Shown: positions 8,533 to 18,135, counted from the first letter of the stretch. The stretch: 64,000 bases of DNA from Chryseobacterium sp. JM1 (GCF_000737715.1 NZ_JPRN01000014.1:1-64000), one strand, 5' to 3'. Numbers and translations: made by a program. Notes: a model not told the origin generated them from the sequence alone.

Positions 8533-11409
8533 ATGAAAAAGATTTATGTTTCCTTATTGGTAGCGCTGTCGGTATACTCCAGTGCACAAAATGTTTTTAA
8601 TGCCAAACTGCATGAAATTAATTTCGGTTCCTCCAGCACCCCCGGTGATTTAATTAAACTGAATGATTTCATCATTTTTCCAGCTACAAGATTCAGTGAT
8701 GAAGGAACAGAATTGTGGAGCTTTAATTCTGTGACTCAAAAATCTTCACTGCTGAAAGATATTTTTCCGGGTCACAACAGTGGTATGTCCGGTTCCCCGT
8801 CTTTTGTAAAAGTAAATGACAAAATATATTTTCTGGCGAAGCAAAGTTTTTCAGGGAATCAGATCTGGGTAACGGATGGAACTGCAGCTGGAACGGAAAA
8901 AGAAAAAGACCTCATTTCAGACTATTCTATCGGGAATCTCGTTGTAGCCGGAAATAAAATTTTCTATTATGTCCAAAATGAATTGTGGTCGTATGATACC
9001 CTATCAAAGGATCTGCTGAAAGTGAAGACTTTTGTGTATTCCGGAGACGTAAAAATGTATTCATTTAATAGCGAACTGATACTGGCTGCCGATGACGGAG
9101 TTCATGGAAAAGAGATTTGGAAGTCGGATGGAACTTTAGCCGGGACTGTTTTACTTAAAGATATTGCTCCTAATACGGGAAGCAGTATTTCAGGAGACTT
9201 TAATATATTGCTTCTTAACAGTAAATTTTACTTTATAGCTAATCTGGGAACTGGATATGCACTTTATGCCAGTGATGGAACAGAAGCCGGAACAGTTCCT
9301 GTAAAACCATTACGAGCACCTCGCTTAAACGGAGTTGCGGCAGATAATTATTTCGTATTTGAAGGATTTGATCCTGATGCAGGAGGAATGGAACCCTGGA
9401 TCTCCGATGGAACCGCTGCCGGAACGAAGATGCTTAAAAATATAATGCCGGGAAATACAAGTTCCATGGCGAACAGCAAATTTATCAGACTTAACAATAA
9501 AATATATTTTGACAGCAATAGTAATGGAGTAAGCCCGGCTTATGGAGACTATATCTGGGAAACAGACGGTACTGAAGCTGGAACTGTTGTATTCAATACA
9601 CCACCTGAAACTGAGCTGTACGGCAAAAGTTCAGATGGTAAGCATCTGATTCTTACGAAACCTAATTATGGAAACAGATATTGGGTAACGAACGGAAACT
9701 CATCTCAGACATTTGAAATTACAGATATTGGGATGCCTTATAACAACAGCTTTGTAGATCTGAATTCTAAGATTTATCTCACGGGAAATAATCCAAAAAA
9801 TGGAACGGAACTCTTCTCTGTAGATCCGGTTTCTCAGAATTCTGCTTTAGCTTCTGATATCAGCAGGTTTGAAAATTCTGCCCCGCATTCTTTCGGCGTT
9901 CTGAATAATGAACTCATCTTTGTTGCTGCAGATCGCCAGTATAATAATCAGTTGTATAAAAGAAACAAAAATACGACCCAGCTTGAAAGACTTTCCAGCT
10001 TTGGAGGATCTTCATTTGTAGGAATGTTTTCCAGACCTGAAGATACATTTTTTAAAGTAGGAAACTATCTGTATACCAAAAACGGTAGCCCGAACCCAAT
10101 GAATGGATTGTACAGAACAGACGGTACAGCAGCCAATTCAGTGGAAGTATCTACCTCTCCCGGAACGTCAACCTATGATCAATCTTTTTTTGTCAGTCTG
10201 AATGACAATACCCTGTTGTTTTCCGGATACAACAACGTACTGGGAACTGAGCTCTGGAAAATTGATAATACTTCCGATACTGCAGTACTGGTAAAAGATA
10301 TTTCAACGGATGATATGGGAAGCATGTATAACACAGATTCTCAGACAGCGGTTCTGAATGGTTTTGCCTATTTTGTAGCCAAAGAAAATGGAAAACTGGG
10401 AATCTGGAAATCTGACGGTACTTCTGCGGGAACTTCAAAAGCCATTCAGTTTAATTATCAGAGTGGAGATGATGGAGATATCAAGGTATTAAAGAGTTTT
10501 AATAACAAACTTTTCTTCACAAAAAGAAAAGAAAATAACTCAAGCTATGCCCAAAATGAACTATGGGCTTCAGATGGAGATCAGGCTTCTGCAGTTTTAT
10601 TAAAAGATTATACGATACCTTCTGGTGGTGGTAATATTTCCAGAGAAACTGAAGTTTTAAATGATAAATTGTTTTATATCACAACAGGCTACCCTTCAGG
10701 TCTTCACTCAACAGATGGTACTGTGGCGGGAACTACTGAGATCTTAAGCAGTAATTTTTTCAGCGAAACTAAATTTAAAAAATGTGGAAACCAGTTATTT
10801 TTTACCAATAACAATAGTACACAGCTTTGGAGAACAGATGGAACCGCTAGTGGTACGTTCAGTCTATCTTCCAATTTATCGTCTGTAAAAGAGATGATCT
10901 GTGTCAATAATTATCTGTATTTTCTGAATGGGGATTCCAAGAAGGTATGGAAAACCAATGGTACAGCCTCTAATACAATCCCGATGGATATTTTTGTAAC
11001 CAATGATGACAGTCAGCTGCTGGCGAATGAAAATATTGAAAAATTAACAACTGACGGCGAAAGACTATATCTGTCTATTGCAACAAAAAATCACGGAAGT
11101 GAGCTGTACGAAATCACAGATACCCTGCCGGTATATTTGGCTACTGACGATATTCGTAGAGCCGATGGGAAAAATACAGCGGCAGATATTCAGATTTACC
11201 CGAATCCTGTAACAGAATATTTCTCAGTAAAGGCAAAAGGAGATGGTAAGATCCAAACCGTGAAGATCTATGATGCTTCTGGAAAATTGATCAGAAATAT
11301 CACAAACACTACTGATAAGATTAATGTATCAGATATCTCTTCAGGAATTTATTTCATTAGAATAAAAACTGATAAAGGAGAACATCTCGGTAAGATCATC
11401 AAAAAATAA
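8533..11409 (+). CDS. Large ELWxxDGTxxGT-repeat protein with T9SS sorting domain
   Basis: Secreted, probably surface-anchored protein of 958 aa. After the signal peptide (1-19) come at least twelve repeats of about 45-70 residues with the consensus (E)LWxxDGTxxGTxxxKDI, for example EIWKSDGTLAGTVLLKDI and EPWISDGTAAGTKMLKNI. Some copies are degenerate, such as ELWKIDNTSDTAVLVKDI. Such repeats usually fold into propeller-like blades. The last 75 residues form a type A sorting domain (IYPNPVTEYFSVKAKG ... GKIIKK) for type IX secretion. Function unknown; adhesion or polymer binding is plausible. It follows the PorV2-like gene and ends at a strong terminator. Confidence 0.9.
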   Translation: MKKIYVSLLVALSVYSSAQNVFNAKLHEINFGSSSTPGDLIKLNDFIIFPATRFSDEGTELWSFNSVTQKSSLLKDIFPGHNSGMSGSPSFVKVNDKIYFLAKQSFSGNQIWVTDGTAAGTEKEKDLISDYSIGNLVVAGNKIFYYVQNELWSYDTLSKDLLKVKTFVYSGDVKMYSFNSELILAADDGVHGKEIWKSDGTLAGTVLLKDIAPNTGSSISGDFNILLLNSKFYFIANLGTGYALYASDGTEAGTVPVKPLRAPRLNGVAADNYFVFEGFDPDAGGMEPWISDGTAAGTKMLKNIMPGNTSSMANSKFIRLNNKIYFDSNSNGVSPAYGDYIWETDGTEAGTVVFNTPPETELYGKSSDGKHLILTKPNYGNRYWVTNGNSSQTFEITDIGMPYNNSFVDLNSKIYLTGNNPKNGTELFSVDPVSQNSALASDISRFENSAPHSFGVLNNELIFVAADRQYNNQLYKRNKNTTQLERLSSFGGSSFVGMFSRPEDTFFKVGNYLYTKNGSPNPMNGLYRTDGTAANSVEVSTSPGTSTYDQSFFVSLNDNTLLFSGYNNVLGTELWKIDNTSDTAVLVKDISTDDMGSMYNTDSQTAVLNGFAYFVAKENGKLGIWKSDGTSAGTSKAIQFNYQSGDDGDIKVLKSFNNKLFFTKRKENNSSYAQNELWASDGDQASAVLLKDYTIPSGGGNISRETEVLNDKLFYITTGYPSGLHSTDGTVAGTTEILSSNFFSETKFKKCGNQLFFTNNNSTQLWRTDGTASGTFSLSSNLSSVKEMICVNNYLYFLNGDSKKVWKTNGTASNTIPMDIFVTNDDSQLLANENIEKLTTDGERLYLSIATKNHGSELYEITDTLPVYLATDDIRRADGKNTAADIQIYPNPVTEYFSVKAKGDGKIQTVKIYDASGKLIRNITNTTDKINVSDISSGIYFIRIKTDKGEHLGKIIKK

Positions 11410-11413
11410 TTAC

Positions 11414-11443
11414 AAAAAAGGCTCTTTCGAAAGAGCCTTTTTT
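11414..11443. terminator. Bidirectional terminator between T9SS cargo gene and uvrC
   Basis: Perfect stem AAAAAAGGCTCTTT with its complement around a minimal CG loop, flanked by A and T runs. It sits between two convergent genes and can serve both. Confidence 0.9.
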
Positions 11444-11458
11444 ATTTGTTTTATGCGG

Positions 11459-13255
11459 TTACGAATTACCATTGAAATAATCGTAAATAACCTTCGCCTT
11501 ACTTTTCCCCAGAATCTCTTCCAGTGTCTCCATACTTGATTCCCGGATCCGTTTAACGGATTTCAATTTGGAAAGTAACAGTTCAATCGTTTTTTCACCC
11601 ACACCCGGAATTTCTTCCAGCTCAGATTTGATGGTCGAGTTTTTTCTTCTCGTTCTGTGGTGCTTTACTCCGAAACGGTGAGCTTCATCTCTTACGCGCT
11701 GCAAGATCTTTAAGGTTTCTGATTTTTTATCCAGATACAAAGGAATAGAATCTTCAGGAAAGAATATTTCCTCCAGTCTCTTCGCGATCCCTACAATGGT
11801 AATTTTACCGTAAAGTCCCAATAACCTCAGACTTTTTACAGCAGAAGAAAGCTGGCCTTTTCCACCGTCAATCAGAATCAGCTGCGGAAGATCTTCTCCT
11901 TCATCCAGCAGTCTTTTATAGCGTCTGTAAATTACTTCTTCCATGGTAGCAAAGTCATTGGCTCCTTCTACCGTTTTCGGATGGAAAATTCTATAGTCGG
12001 CTTTGCTTGGTTTTCCGTCTTTAAATACAACACAGGCAGAGACAGGATTTGTTCCCTGAATGTTCGAGTTATCAAAACCTTCAATATGTCTTGGTTCTAC
12101 CGGCATTCTCAACAGTTTCTGCATTTCTGCCATGATTCTGTTGGTATGTCTTTCTGGATCTACAATCTGTACCTGCTTTAATTTTTCCAAACGGTATTCC
12201 TTGGCGTTTTTCTCGGACAGTTCTACAATCCTTTTTTTATCGCCTACTTTGGGAACAATCAGTTTTACATTCGGAATCTCTACCGAAAGATGGAACGGAA
12301 GCAGGACCTCTTTAGAATCCGAGCTGAACTTTTGTCGGATCTCGATGAGCGCTTCTTCCATAATATCTTCATCGGTTTCCTCAAGGATTTTTTTGATTTC
12401 CGTAGTAAAACTCTGGATGATATTTCCGTTTCTGATCTTAAAGAAATTCACATAAGCAGCCGTTTCATCACTGGTCATTCCGAATACATCCACATCATCA
12501 ATATTGGGATTCACCACTGTGTTTTTAGCCTGATAATCTTCTAAAATATCCAGTCTTTCCTTAATGATCTGTGCTTCTTCAAACTTCAGGTTTTCTGCAT
12601 GTTTCATCATCTGATTCACCAGATATTCCTTTGCTTTCCGGAAATCTCCTTTGATAATTCCACGGATGGCATCGATCTTTTCATCATAATCTTCTTTGCT
12701 TTCCAGATCCTCGCAAGGCCCTTCACAGTTTTTGATATGATATTCCAGGCAGACTTTATATTTTCCTTCGTCTATTTTAGCCGGCGAAAGATTCAGATTA
12801 CAGGTTCTGAGCTTATAAATATGTTTAATGGTATCCAGTAGAATCTTTGCAGGACGTACTTTGGCGTAAGGTCCATAGTATTCAGATCCGTCTTTGATCA
12901 CGTTTCTGGTGAGAAAGATTCTTGGAAAGTTTTCGTTTTTAATACAGATCCACGGGTAGGTTTTATCATCCTTCAACAATACATTGTAAAAAGGACGGTG
13001 CTCCTTGATCAGGTTATTTTCCAGTAAAAGAGCGTCGTATTCGCTGTTAACGATCGTCGTTTCCAGACGGACAATCTTTCCTACCATTATTTTAATACGG
13101 TAGCCCGGAAGGTTTTTGTTGAAGTAGGAGAGAACCCTTTTCTTTAAGTGTTTGGCCTTTCCTACATACAGCAATTGATCGTTTTTATCATAATAACGAT
13201 AAACGCCTGGTTCTGATGGTAAAGTTTTAAGCTGTAATTCTAAAGAAGGATTCAT
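11459..13255 (-). CDS. uvrC: Excinuclease ABC subunit C
   Basis: Nucleotide-excision-repair nuclease that cuts on both sides of a lesion marked by UvrAB. 598 aa, full length. N-terminal GIY-YIG nuclease domain (PSEPGVYRYYDKNDQLLYVG, about 14-33), UvrB-interacting UVR motif near 200-240, RNase H-like domain with DGGKGQLSSA, and C-terminal helix-hairpin-helix pair around IPGVGEKTIELLL. A perfect TAATTTTG promoter box ends only 4 nt before the ATG, suggesting a leaderless mRNA. It stands alone. Confidence 0.97.
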   Translation of the reverse strand: MNPSLELQLKTLPSEPGVYRYYDKNDQLLYVGKAKHLKKRVLSYFNKNLPGYRIKIMVGKIVRLETTIVNSEYDALLLENNLIKEHRPFYNVLLKDDKTYPWICIKNENFPRIFLTRNVIKDGSEYYGPYAKVRPAKILLDTIKHIYKLRTCNLNLSPAKIDEGKYKVCLEYHIKNCEGPCEDLESKEDYDEKIDAIRGIIKGDFRKAKEYLVNQMMKHAENLKFEEAQIIKERLDILEDYQAKNTVVNPNIDDVDVFGMTSDETAAYVNFFKIRNGNIIQSFTTEIKKILEETDEDIMEEALIEIRQKFSSDSKEVLLPFHLSVEIPNVKLIVPKVGDKKRIVELSEKNAKEYRLEKLKQVQIVDPERHTNRIMAEMQKLLRMPVEPRHIEGFDNSNIQGTNPVSACVVFKDGKPSKADYRIFHPKTVEGANDFATMEEVIYRRYKRLLDEGEDLPQLILIDGGKGQLSSAVKSLRLLGLYGKITIVGIAKRLEEIFFPEDSIPLYLDKKSETLKILQRVRDEAHRFGVKHHRTRRKNSTIKSELEEIPGVGEKTIELLLSKLKSVKRIRESSMETLEEILGKSKAKVIYDYFNGNS

Positions 13256-13259
13256 ATAA

Positions 13260-13267
13260 CAAAATTA
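13260..13267 (-). promoter_or_regulatory. -7 promoter box of uvrC, very close to the start codon
   Basis: TAATTTTG on the minus strand, a perfect TAnnTTTG match. Its last G is 4 nt before the ATG at 13255, so transcription would begin at or beside the start codon. Confidence 0.6.
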
Positions 13268-13293
13268 CGGAATCCATCCGGGATTTAAAAGAA

Positions 13294-13324
13294 CAAAAAA
13301 ACTGCAGAATTTTCTGCAGTTTTA
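13294..13324 (-). terminator. Hairpin terminator upstream of uvrC
   Basis: ACTGCAGAA (13301-13309) / TTCTGCAGT (13312-13320) with a T run on the minus strand. It probably ends the transcript of the unknown protein gene at 13518-14279 before the uvrC promoter. Confidence 0.7.
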
Positions 13325-13431
13325 TGAGGTATATGTAAATCAGATCCGGGTTTGAGAGTCGGAGCGTTTTAGGGTTTGAAAGTTTTGACATGAATGTTTC
13401 AGGTCTTACAATATCTGAAATCTTATATCTA

Positions 13432-13477
13432 CTCAAAAAATTCACCATTCACTTGCGAAGCAAAATTCACGATTGAC
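13432..13477 (-). repeat. Partial copy of the 92-bp tandem-repeat unit
   Basis: Read on the minus strand, this stretch matches the start of the 92-bp units at 21207-21556: GTCAATCGTGAATTTTGC, then TTCGCAAGTGAA and a further GTGAATT word. It shows that the unit is dispersed in the genome and is not confined to one array. Confidence 0.7.
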
Positions 13478-13517
13478 TCTTAGTTTGCTCATCCCAAACT
13501 CAGATTAAAATTAAATT

Positions 13518-14279
13518 TTATCCGTTGCTCATCGCAGTGTATTCATTGATCAGGAAGCTTAAATAATCCCACTCAACAGAGTTTTTAGGGTATTTCTTCA
13601 TGAATTCTGCATTATCACCAAAAAGGAAATCGTAATTATCTTCGAAGTCATCCTTGTGAAGCCACATCACCTTATCACCTTTCTTTACATAATAAGATTT
13701 GATAACGCCACCACCAAGCTGAGGAGAACCCATCATAGAAAAACCTCCGGTTTCTTTAGCTCTAGGATCATGATAGACAGAAATGATATCACTGAAGTCA
13801 GGGTTGATCAGCTGCATAAGGAATTCCTTATCATCTTTTTTGTTTTTCAGGGAAACGGTTTGATTGACGAAATGTATTCTGCCACCCGCTGTATTCTTCG
13901 TCAGTTTTTTGGTGCCGAAATTTCTGATGTTTCCCATATACTTTCCAACTTTTGCTATTTTTTCAGCATTGGTAGGGTATACATACATCTCGTTGATCTG
14001 TTCAGCATTAAAGACTTCATTCTTTTTCGTGATGCTGTCTTTCAAAGAAACTTCATAAATCTGTCCTTTTTTTGTTTCAATCTTGCCACAGAAACCTTTA
14101 TGAGAGCTTCCGTCTTTTAAAACAATGGTTGATGTTTTCTTAGGAGATGGTGTATTGAAGCCCTCGTTGAAGAGATAAGTTTCCATTTTTTTGATGTCTT
14201 CTTTGGAGTATTTTACTTTCTGGGCGAAAGTGGCTGTACCTGCAAGACATAACGTAAGCAGTAGAGTTTTAAGTTTCAT
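13518..14279 (-). CDS. Unknown secreted protein
   Basis: Not recognised. 253 aa with a clear signal peptide (MKLKTLLLTLCLAGTATFAQ), so periplasmic or exported. The mature protein is Lys-rich, with a beta-rich first half containing STIVLKDGSSHKGFCGKIET, which has the look of the small beta-barrel found in several Bacteroidota secreted proteins, and one Cys in that segment. The C-terminal half contains DYDFLFGD-like acidic and aromatic patches and ends in NEYTAMSNG. No sorting domain, lipobox or catalytic motif. Single gene between uvrC and hutH, on its own transcript. Confidence 0.8.
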   Translation of the reverse strand: MKLKTLLLTLCLAGTATFAQKVKYSKEDIKKMETYLFNEGFNTPSPKKTSTIVLKDGSSHKGFCGKIETKKGQIYEVSLKDSITKKNEVFNAEQINEMYVYPTNAEKIAKVGKYMGNIRNFGTKKLTKNTAGGRIHFVNQTVSLKNKKDDKEFLMQLINPDFSDIISVYHDPRAKETGGFSMMGSPQLGGGVIKSYYVKKGDKVMWLHKDDFEDNYDFLFGDNAEFMKKYPKNSVEWDYLSFLINEYTAMSNG

Positions 14280-14415
14280 AAGTTATTGATAATTGTTTTT
14301 AATTTTGGCGGTAAAAATAGGAAATTAATTGACGTATTGTCAGAAAAATATAAGACTGTGAAATTTAGCTTTTACAATTATCGTTAAATGCGTAATTTTA
14401 AGGAAATTTTTAGAA

Positions 14416-15906
14416 ATGATATACGGTGTAGATGTTTTCACTTTCCATGATGTTCTGGAAATCTGTAAAAAACCCAATAAAGCTAAACTTAATAAAGTAG
14501 CCAAAGAACAGATCCTAAAATCTCAGAAAAACGTTCAGAAAATAGTAGAATCCGATAGATGTGTCTATGGGATCAATACGGGTTTCGGCCCCCTTTGCGA
14601 TACTAAAATATCTGCTGACGAAACTGCCCAGCTGCAGTATAACCTTATTATTTCCCATGCAGTAGGTGTTGGAAAGCCTATCAATAAGGAGTTTTCCAAA
14701 ATCATGATCATTGCCAAAGTTCATGCTTTGTCTAAAGGTTTTTCAGGAGTTTCTCTTGAAGTGATCGAAAGACTGATCCTGATGCTTGAAAAAGATATTA
14801 TTCCGGTTGTTCCGGAGCAAGGTTCTGTAGGGGCATCCGGAGATTTAGCTCCTCTTGCTCACCTTGTGCTTCCATTGCTTGGATTAGGACAGGTTTGGGA
14901 AGGAGATGAGGTTTTCGAAACCCTTGAAGTTTTAGAAAGACATGGTCTTGAACCGTTGGTATTAGGCCCGAAAGAAGGTTTGGGACTGATCAACGGAACC
15001 CAGTTTATTTTGGCTCACGCGATTAAAGGTTTGGAGAAATTTGAATATTTACTGAACCTGGCTGATATGACCGCGGCTATGAGTATTGAAGCGTACAGAG
15101 GCTCTGAAAGCCCGTTCAAAAAAGAACTTCACGAGATCAGACCTTTCGAGGGAAGTAAAAAAGTGGCGGCGAGAATGGTTAAGTTTTTAAAAGGTTCTGA
15201 AAACATGAAAGCGCATGAAGAATGCGAAAGAGTGCAGGATCCTTATTCCATGAGATGTGTTCCTCAGGTTCATGGTGCCAGCAGAAATGCTTTTGAACAC
15301 CTTAAGCTGATGGCTGAAACAGAACTGAATTCTGTAACAGACAACCCAATTGTTTTAAGCGCCGAAGAATCTATTTCCGGAGGAAACTTCCACGGACAGC
15401 TGATGGCACTTCCATTGGATTATGCTACACTGGCTGCTGCTGAATTAGGAAATATTTCAGACAGAAGAAGTTATTTACTGTTAGAAGGAAAATACGGACT
15501 TCCAAGATTATTGACGGAAAGCTCAGGACTGAATTCAGGATTTATGATTCCTCAATATACTTCTGCGGCTTTGGTGACGGAAAATAAAACATTGTGTTTC
15601 CCGGCATCGGCAGATTCTATTCCTACAAGTTTAGGACAGGAAGACCACGTTTCTATGGGAAGTATTTCCGGTAGAAAATTCAATCAGGTTTTAGGAAATC
15701 TGGTGAATATCTTATCTGTGGAATTGATGTTTGCAGCTCAGGGATTAGAATTCAGAAGACCTTCCAAATGTTCAAAGATCATTGAAGAAAACTTTACTAT
15801 TATCCGCACAAAAGTGAAGAAGCTGGAAGATGACAGACTGATCGGAAAAGATATGCTGGCGATTGCAGAGCTTATCAATGAAAGAAAATTCAAGGTAGAA
15901 GTTTAA
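14416..15906 (+). CDS. hutH: Histidine ammonia-lyase
   Basis: Cytosolic lyase that removes ammonia from L-histidine to give urocanate. 496 aa, usual length. The Ala140-Ser141-Gly142 triad in SVGASGDLAPLAH forms the MIO electrophile. The selectivity loop reads NLIISHAVGVG: Ser-His is the histidine-lyase form, whereas tyrosine and phenylalanine lyases have other residues here. GGNFHGQ and the QVHGASRNAF segment are conserved catalytic parts. The rest of the histidine pathway (hutU, hutI, hutG) is not adjacent, so it is an orphan in this window. The promoter box is imperfect (TAATTTTA, 14393-14400). Confidence 0.9.
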   Translation: MIYGVDVFTFHDVLEICKKPNKAKLNKVAKEQILKSQKNVQKIVESDRCVYGINTGFGPLCDTKISADETAQLQYNLIISHAVGVGKPINKEFSKIMIIAKVHALSKGFSGVSLEVIERLILMLEKDIIPVVPEQGSVGASGDLAPLAHLVLPLLGLGQVWEGDEVFETLEVLERHGLEPLVLGPKEGLGLINGTQFILAHAIKGLEKFEYLLNLADMTAAMSIEAYRGSESPFKKELHEIRPFEGSKKVAARMVKFLKGSENMKAHEECERVQDPYSMRCVPQVHGASRNAFEHLKLMAETELNSVTDNPIVLSAEESISGGNFHGQLMALPLDYATLAAAELGNISDRRSYLLLEGKYGLPRLLTESSGLNSGFMIPQYTSAALVTENKTLCFPASADSIPTSLGQEDHVSMGSISGRKFNQVLGNLVNILSVELMFAAQGLEFRRPSKCSKIIEENFTIIRTKVKKLEDDRLIGKDMLAIAELINERKFKVEV

Positions 15907-15959
15907 TAAAAAAGCCAAAAGCAGTGATAGCCATCACTCCTAAAAAATAAATAAATCCC

Positions 15960-15986
15960 AAGCTTCCTCTCACCGGGGAAGCTTTT
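15960..15986 (+). terminator. Terminator after hutH
   Basis: AAGCTTCC (15960-15967) / GGAAGCTT (15977-15984) with a short T run, 54 nt after the hutH stop. Confidence 0.7.
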
Positions 15987-16042
15987 GTATTACACCCCAA
16001 TTTTTAAATCTTTAAATCAATTAAATTTTTAAATCCAAAAAA

Positions 16043-16489
16043 ATGACTACCACAAGAACAGATTCCTCCCACATAGATTTTCAGAATTTAGTTAAACTTC
16101 TCGATGCAGATCTTGCCATCCGTAATGGAGATGAGCATTCATTCTATGACCAGTTTAATAAAATTGACAATATCAAAAACTGTATTGTGATCTATATTGA
16201 TGAAAAGCCGGCGGCATGCGGAGCTTTCAAAAAGTTTTCTGAAGATACGGTAGAGATCAAAAGGATGTACACTCATCCGGATTTCAGGAAAAGAGGTCTG
16301 GCCACAGCTATTGTACAGGAACTGGAATCCTGGGCCAGAGAATCAGGGTATGCAAAAGCCATTCTGGAAAGCTCACTTGAACAGAATGAAGCCCTTTCCG
16401 TCTACAAGAAAAGCGGGTATTGCAGAATTCCTAACTATGGACCGTATATTGGTGTGGATAAAAGTGTCTGTTATGATAAAATATTATAA
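16043..16489 (+). CDS. GNAT-family N-acetyltransferase
   Basis: Small acetyl-CoA-dependent acetyltransferase of 148 aa with the single GNAT fold. The acetyl-CoA pyrophosphate-binding motif A is MYTHPDFRKRGLATAIVQEL (RxxGLA), preceded by the beta-strand pair AACGAFKKF and TVEIKRM, and followed by the motif B region SVYKKSGYCRIPNYGPY. The Asp-Asp-rich N-terminus and short length resemble small-molecule acetylating members, but the acceptor cannot be predicted. Free-standing gene after the hutH terminator. Confidence 0.9.
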   Translation: MTTTRTDSSHIDFQNLVKLLDADLAIRNGDEHSFYDQFNKIDNIKNCIVIYIDEKPAACGAFKKFSEDTVEIKRMYTHPDFRKRGLATAIVQELESWARESGYAKAILESSLEQNEALSVYKKSGYCRIPNYGPYIGVDKSVCYDKIL

Positions 16490-16606
16490 ATTGTTCAAAG
16501 CCTCACGGTAAGGATTCATATTCTTGTAATAGTAAATTCATTTTTTCTAAGCTTTTAATTCCCATCAAAGTGTTATATTGGGAGTCCAAACCATACAATT
16601 AAAACT

Positions 16607-18100
16607 ATGAGAAAAAGTGTATTTTACCTACTGGCATTTTTTTTTGTCATGAATTCATGTACCAGCGACCAACTTCAAAATGAAAATCCCACCATTGAAA
16701 ATGTTCAGAAAGATCCTTTAACGGGAAAACAGATCAACGCAGAAATTAACAGCTCGATCAAAAACACCGGGTCTTTCAACTGGAAAAATGCTTCCGATCA
16801 TTTGCTTTGGAGCGCCATTTTCAGAGGAAACAGGATGGTGTCCATCGGATTCGGGTCTTCAAAGGATGATTTTGACAGAAGCCTTTCTGCAGACAGTAAA
16901 ACCATGGAAGCTGAAGTTCTGGATCTGATCAAAAAATATGAAAATGCAGGTCAGGAAAGATTTCTGATGGCTTCAGATCAGTATCTTAATCAGATTGATG
17001 TCATCGTAGAAAAAGAGGAAACGATCACAGCCCTGAGAAAGATGAAAACCATCAGGTATGTAGAACCGGGAGACTATCATTATTTTGCAATAGAAAACGG
17101 GCTTAATCCCAATGCAAAATCCAGCGGTTCTTCTTCAGGATGCGGCTTTGAATCTACTGCTTTAAGTGCTGCAGATTATACTACTACAACACCGAATGCT
17201 AAAGTGCCGTGGTCTTTTACCCAACATAATATTCCTAACGCATGGAGTCACAGCACAGGAGCCGGAGTTACGATAGGCCTTATCGATACAGGAGTTTCAC
17301 CGGAACAGACCTTACTGGGAAGCAGTTTTAATACAGGAGCTTCTTCCGGAAGAACGATCAGCAAGTTCGGATCATATGTAAATGGTTCTACTACAGACGG
17401 ACCGGCAGATCAGTGCGGCCACGGGACAAAAATGGCTTCTGTAATGGCAGCCCCGAAAAATAATGCAGGACTTCCTGTAGGTGTGGCTTACAATGCCAAT
17501 CTGATCACTTACCGTGCGGCTTCCAATGTGGTACTGGAAACTTCCAGCGAGCAGAATGGGGTGAAAACAGCATTTACAGATCTGGCCAATAATACCAGTG
17601 TGAAGATTATTTCAATGTCGATGGGACATATTTTCTCTGTCGGAAAAATTGAAGACGGGGTAAAATATGCTTATTCTAAAGGAAAGCTAATCTTCTGTGC
17701 AGGAGGAACTTCTACGAGCTTTACTAATTTTGTTGGAGTTATTTTTCCTGCAAGTATGTCCGAAACACAGGCTGTAACCGGTGTAAAGGAAGGAACATCT
17801 AATCAGAAATGTGATGTGTGCCATTCCGGAAGTCAGATCGATTTTACATTCCAGATGGAAAGAGCTAATGGAAATACAGTTCCTGTTTTAAGTTATTATA
17901 ACAATCAGTCTGATTATGTAGGCGGTTCATCAGTGGCAACAGCAGCTACGGCTGGTATTGCAGCTCTTGTCTGGTCTAAAAACCCATCATGGACGAGAGA
18001 TCAGGTACTGAATAAAATGAGACAGTCTGCTACGTATTATCCTACGGTTAATTCAAGCTACGGGTACGGAAACATCAATGTTCTGAAAGCAGTACAATAA
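16607..18100 (+). CDS. Subtilisin-like serine protease (S8), lipoprotein
   Basis: Predicted exported peptidase of 497 aa. The signal ends in a lipobox-like VMNSC, so Cys18 is likely lipidated. An N-terminal pro-region (about 20-180) precedes the S8 domain with the catalytic triad Asp227 (GLIDTGVSP), His272 (CGHGTKMASV) and Ser442 (GGSSVATAATAG). The usual Pro after the serine motif is absent. A CDVCH sequence in the domain has the CxxCH pattern of a haem site but is probably coincidental or structural. No T9SS sorting domain, unlike the metalloprotease at 548. Likely digests external or envelope protein. Confidence 0.92.
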   Translation: MRKSVFYLLAFFFVMNSCTSDQLQNENPTIENVQKDPLTGKQINAEINSSIKNTGSFNWKNASDHLLWSAIFRGNRMVSIGFGSSKDDFDRSLSADSKTMEAEVLDLIKKYENAGQERFLMASDQYLNQIDVIVEKEETITALRKMKTIRYVEPGDYHYFAIENGLNPNAKSSGSSSGCGFESTALSAADYTTTTPNAKVPWSFTQHNIPNAWSHSTGAGVTIGLIDTGVSPEQTLLGSSFNTGASSGRTISKFGSYVNGSTTDGPADQCGHGTKMASVMAAPKNNAGLPVGVAYNANLITYRAASNVVLETSSEQNGVKTAFTDLANNTSVKIISMSMGHIFSVGKIEDGVKYAYSKGKLIFCAGGTSTSFTNFVGVIFPASMSETQAVTGVKEGTSNQKCDVCHSGSQIDFTFQMERANGNTVPVLSYYNNQSDYVGGSSVATAATAGIAALVWSKNPSWTRDQVLNKMRQSATYYPTVNSSYGYGNINVLKAVQ

Positions 18101-18135
18101 GTTCCATTTTAATAAAAAATTTCGAAGGGAATATC

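Noticed and set aside
17815..17830. CxxCH haem c site in the subtilisin-like protease
   Set aside because: A single CDVCH in an S8 domain with no other cytochrome features; more likely a structural or metal-binding pair.
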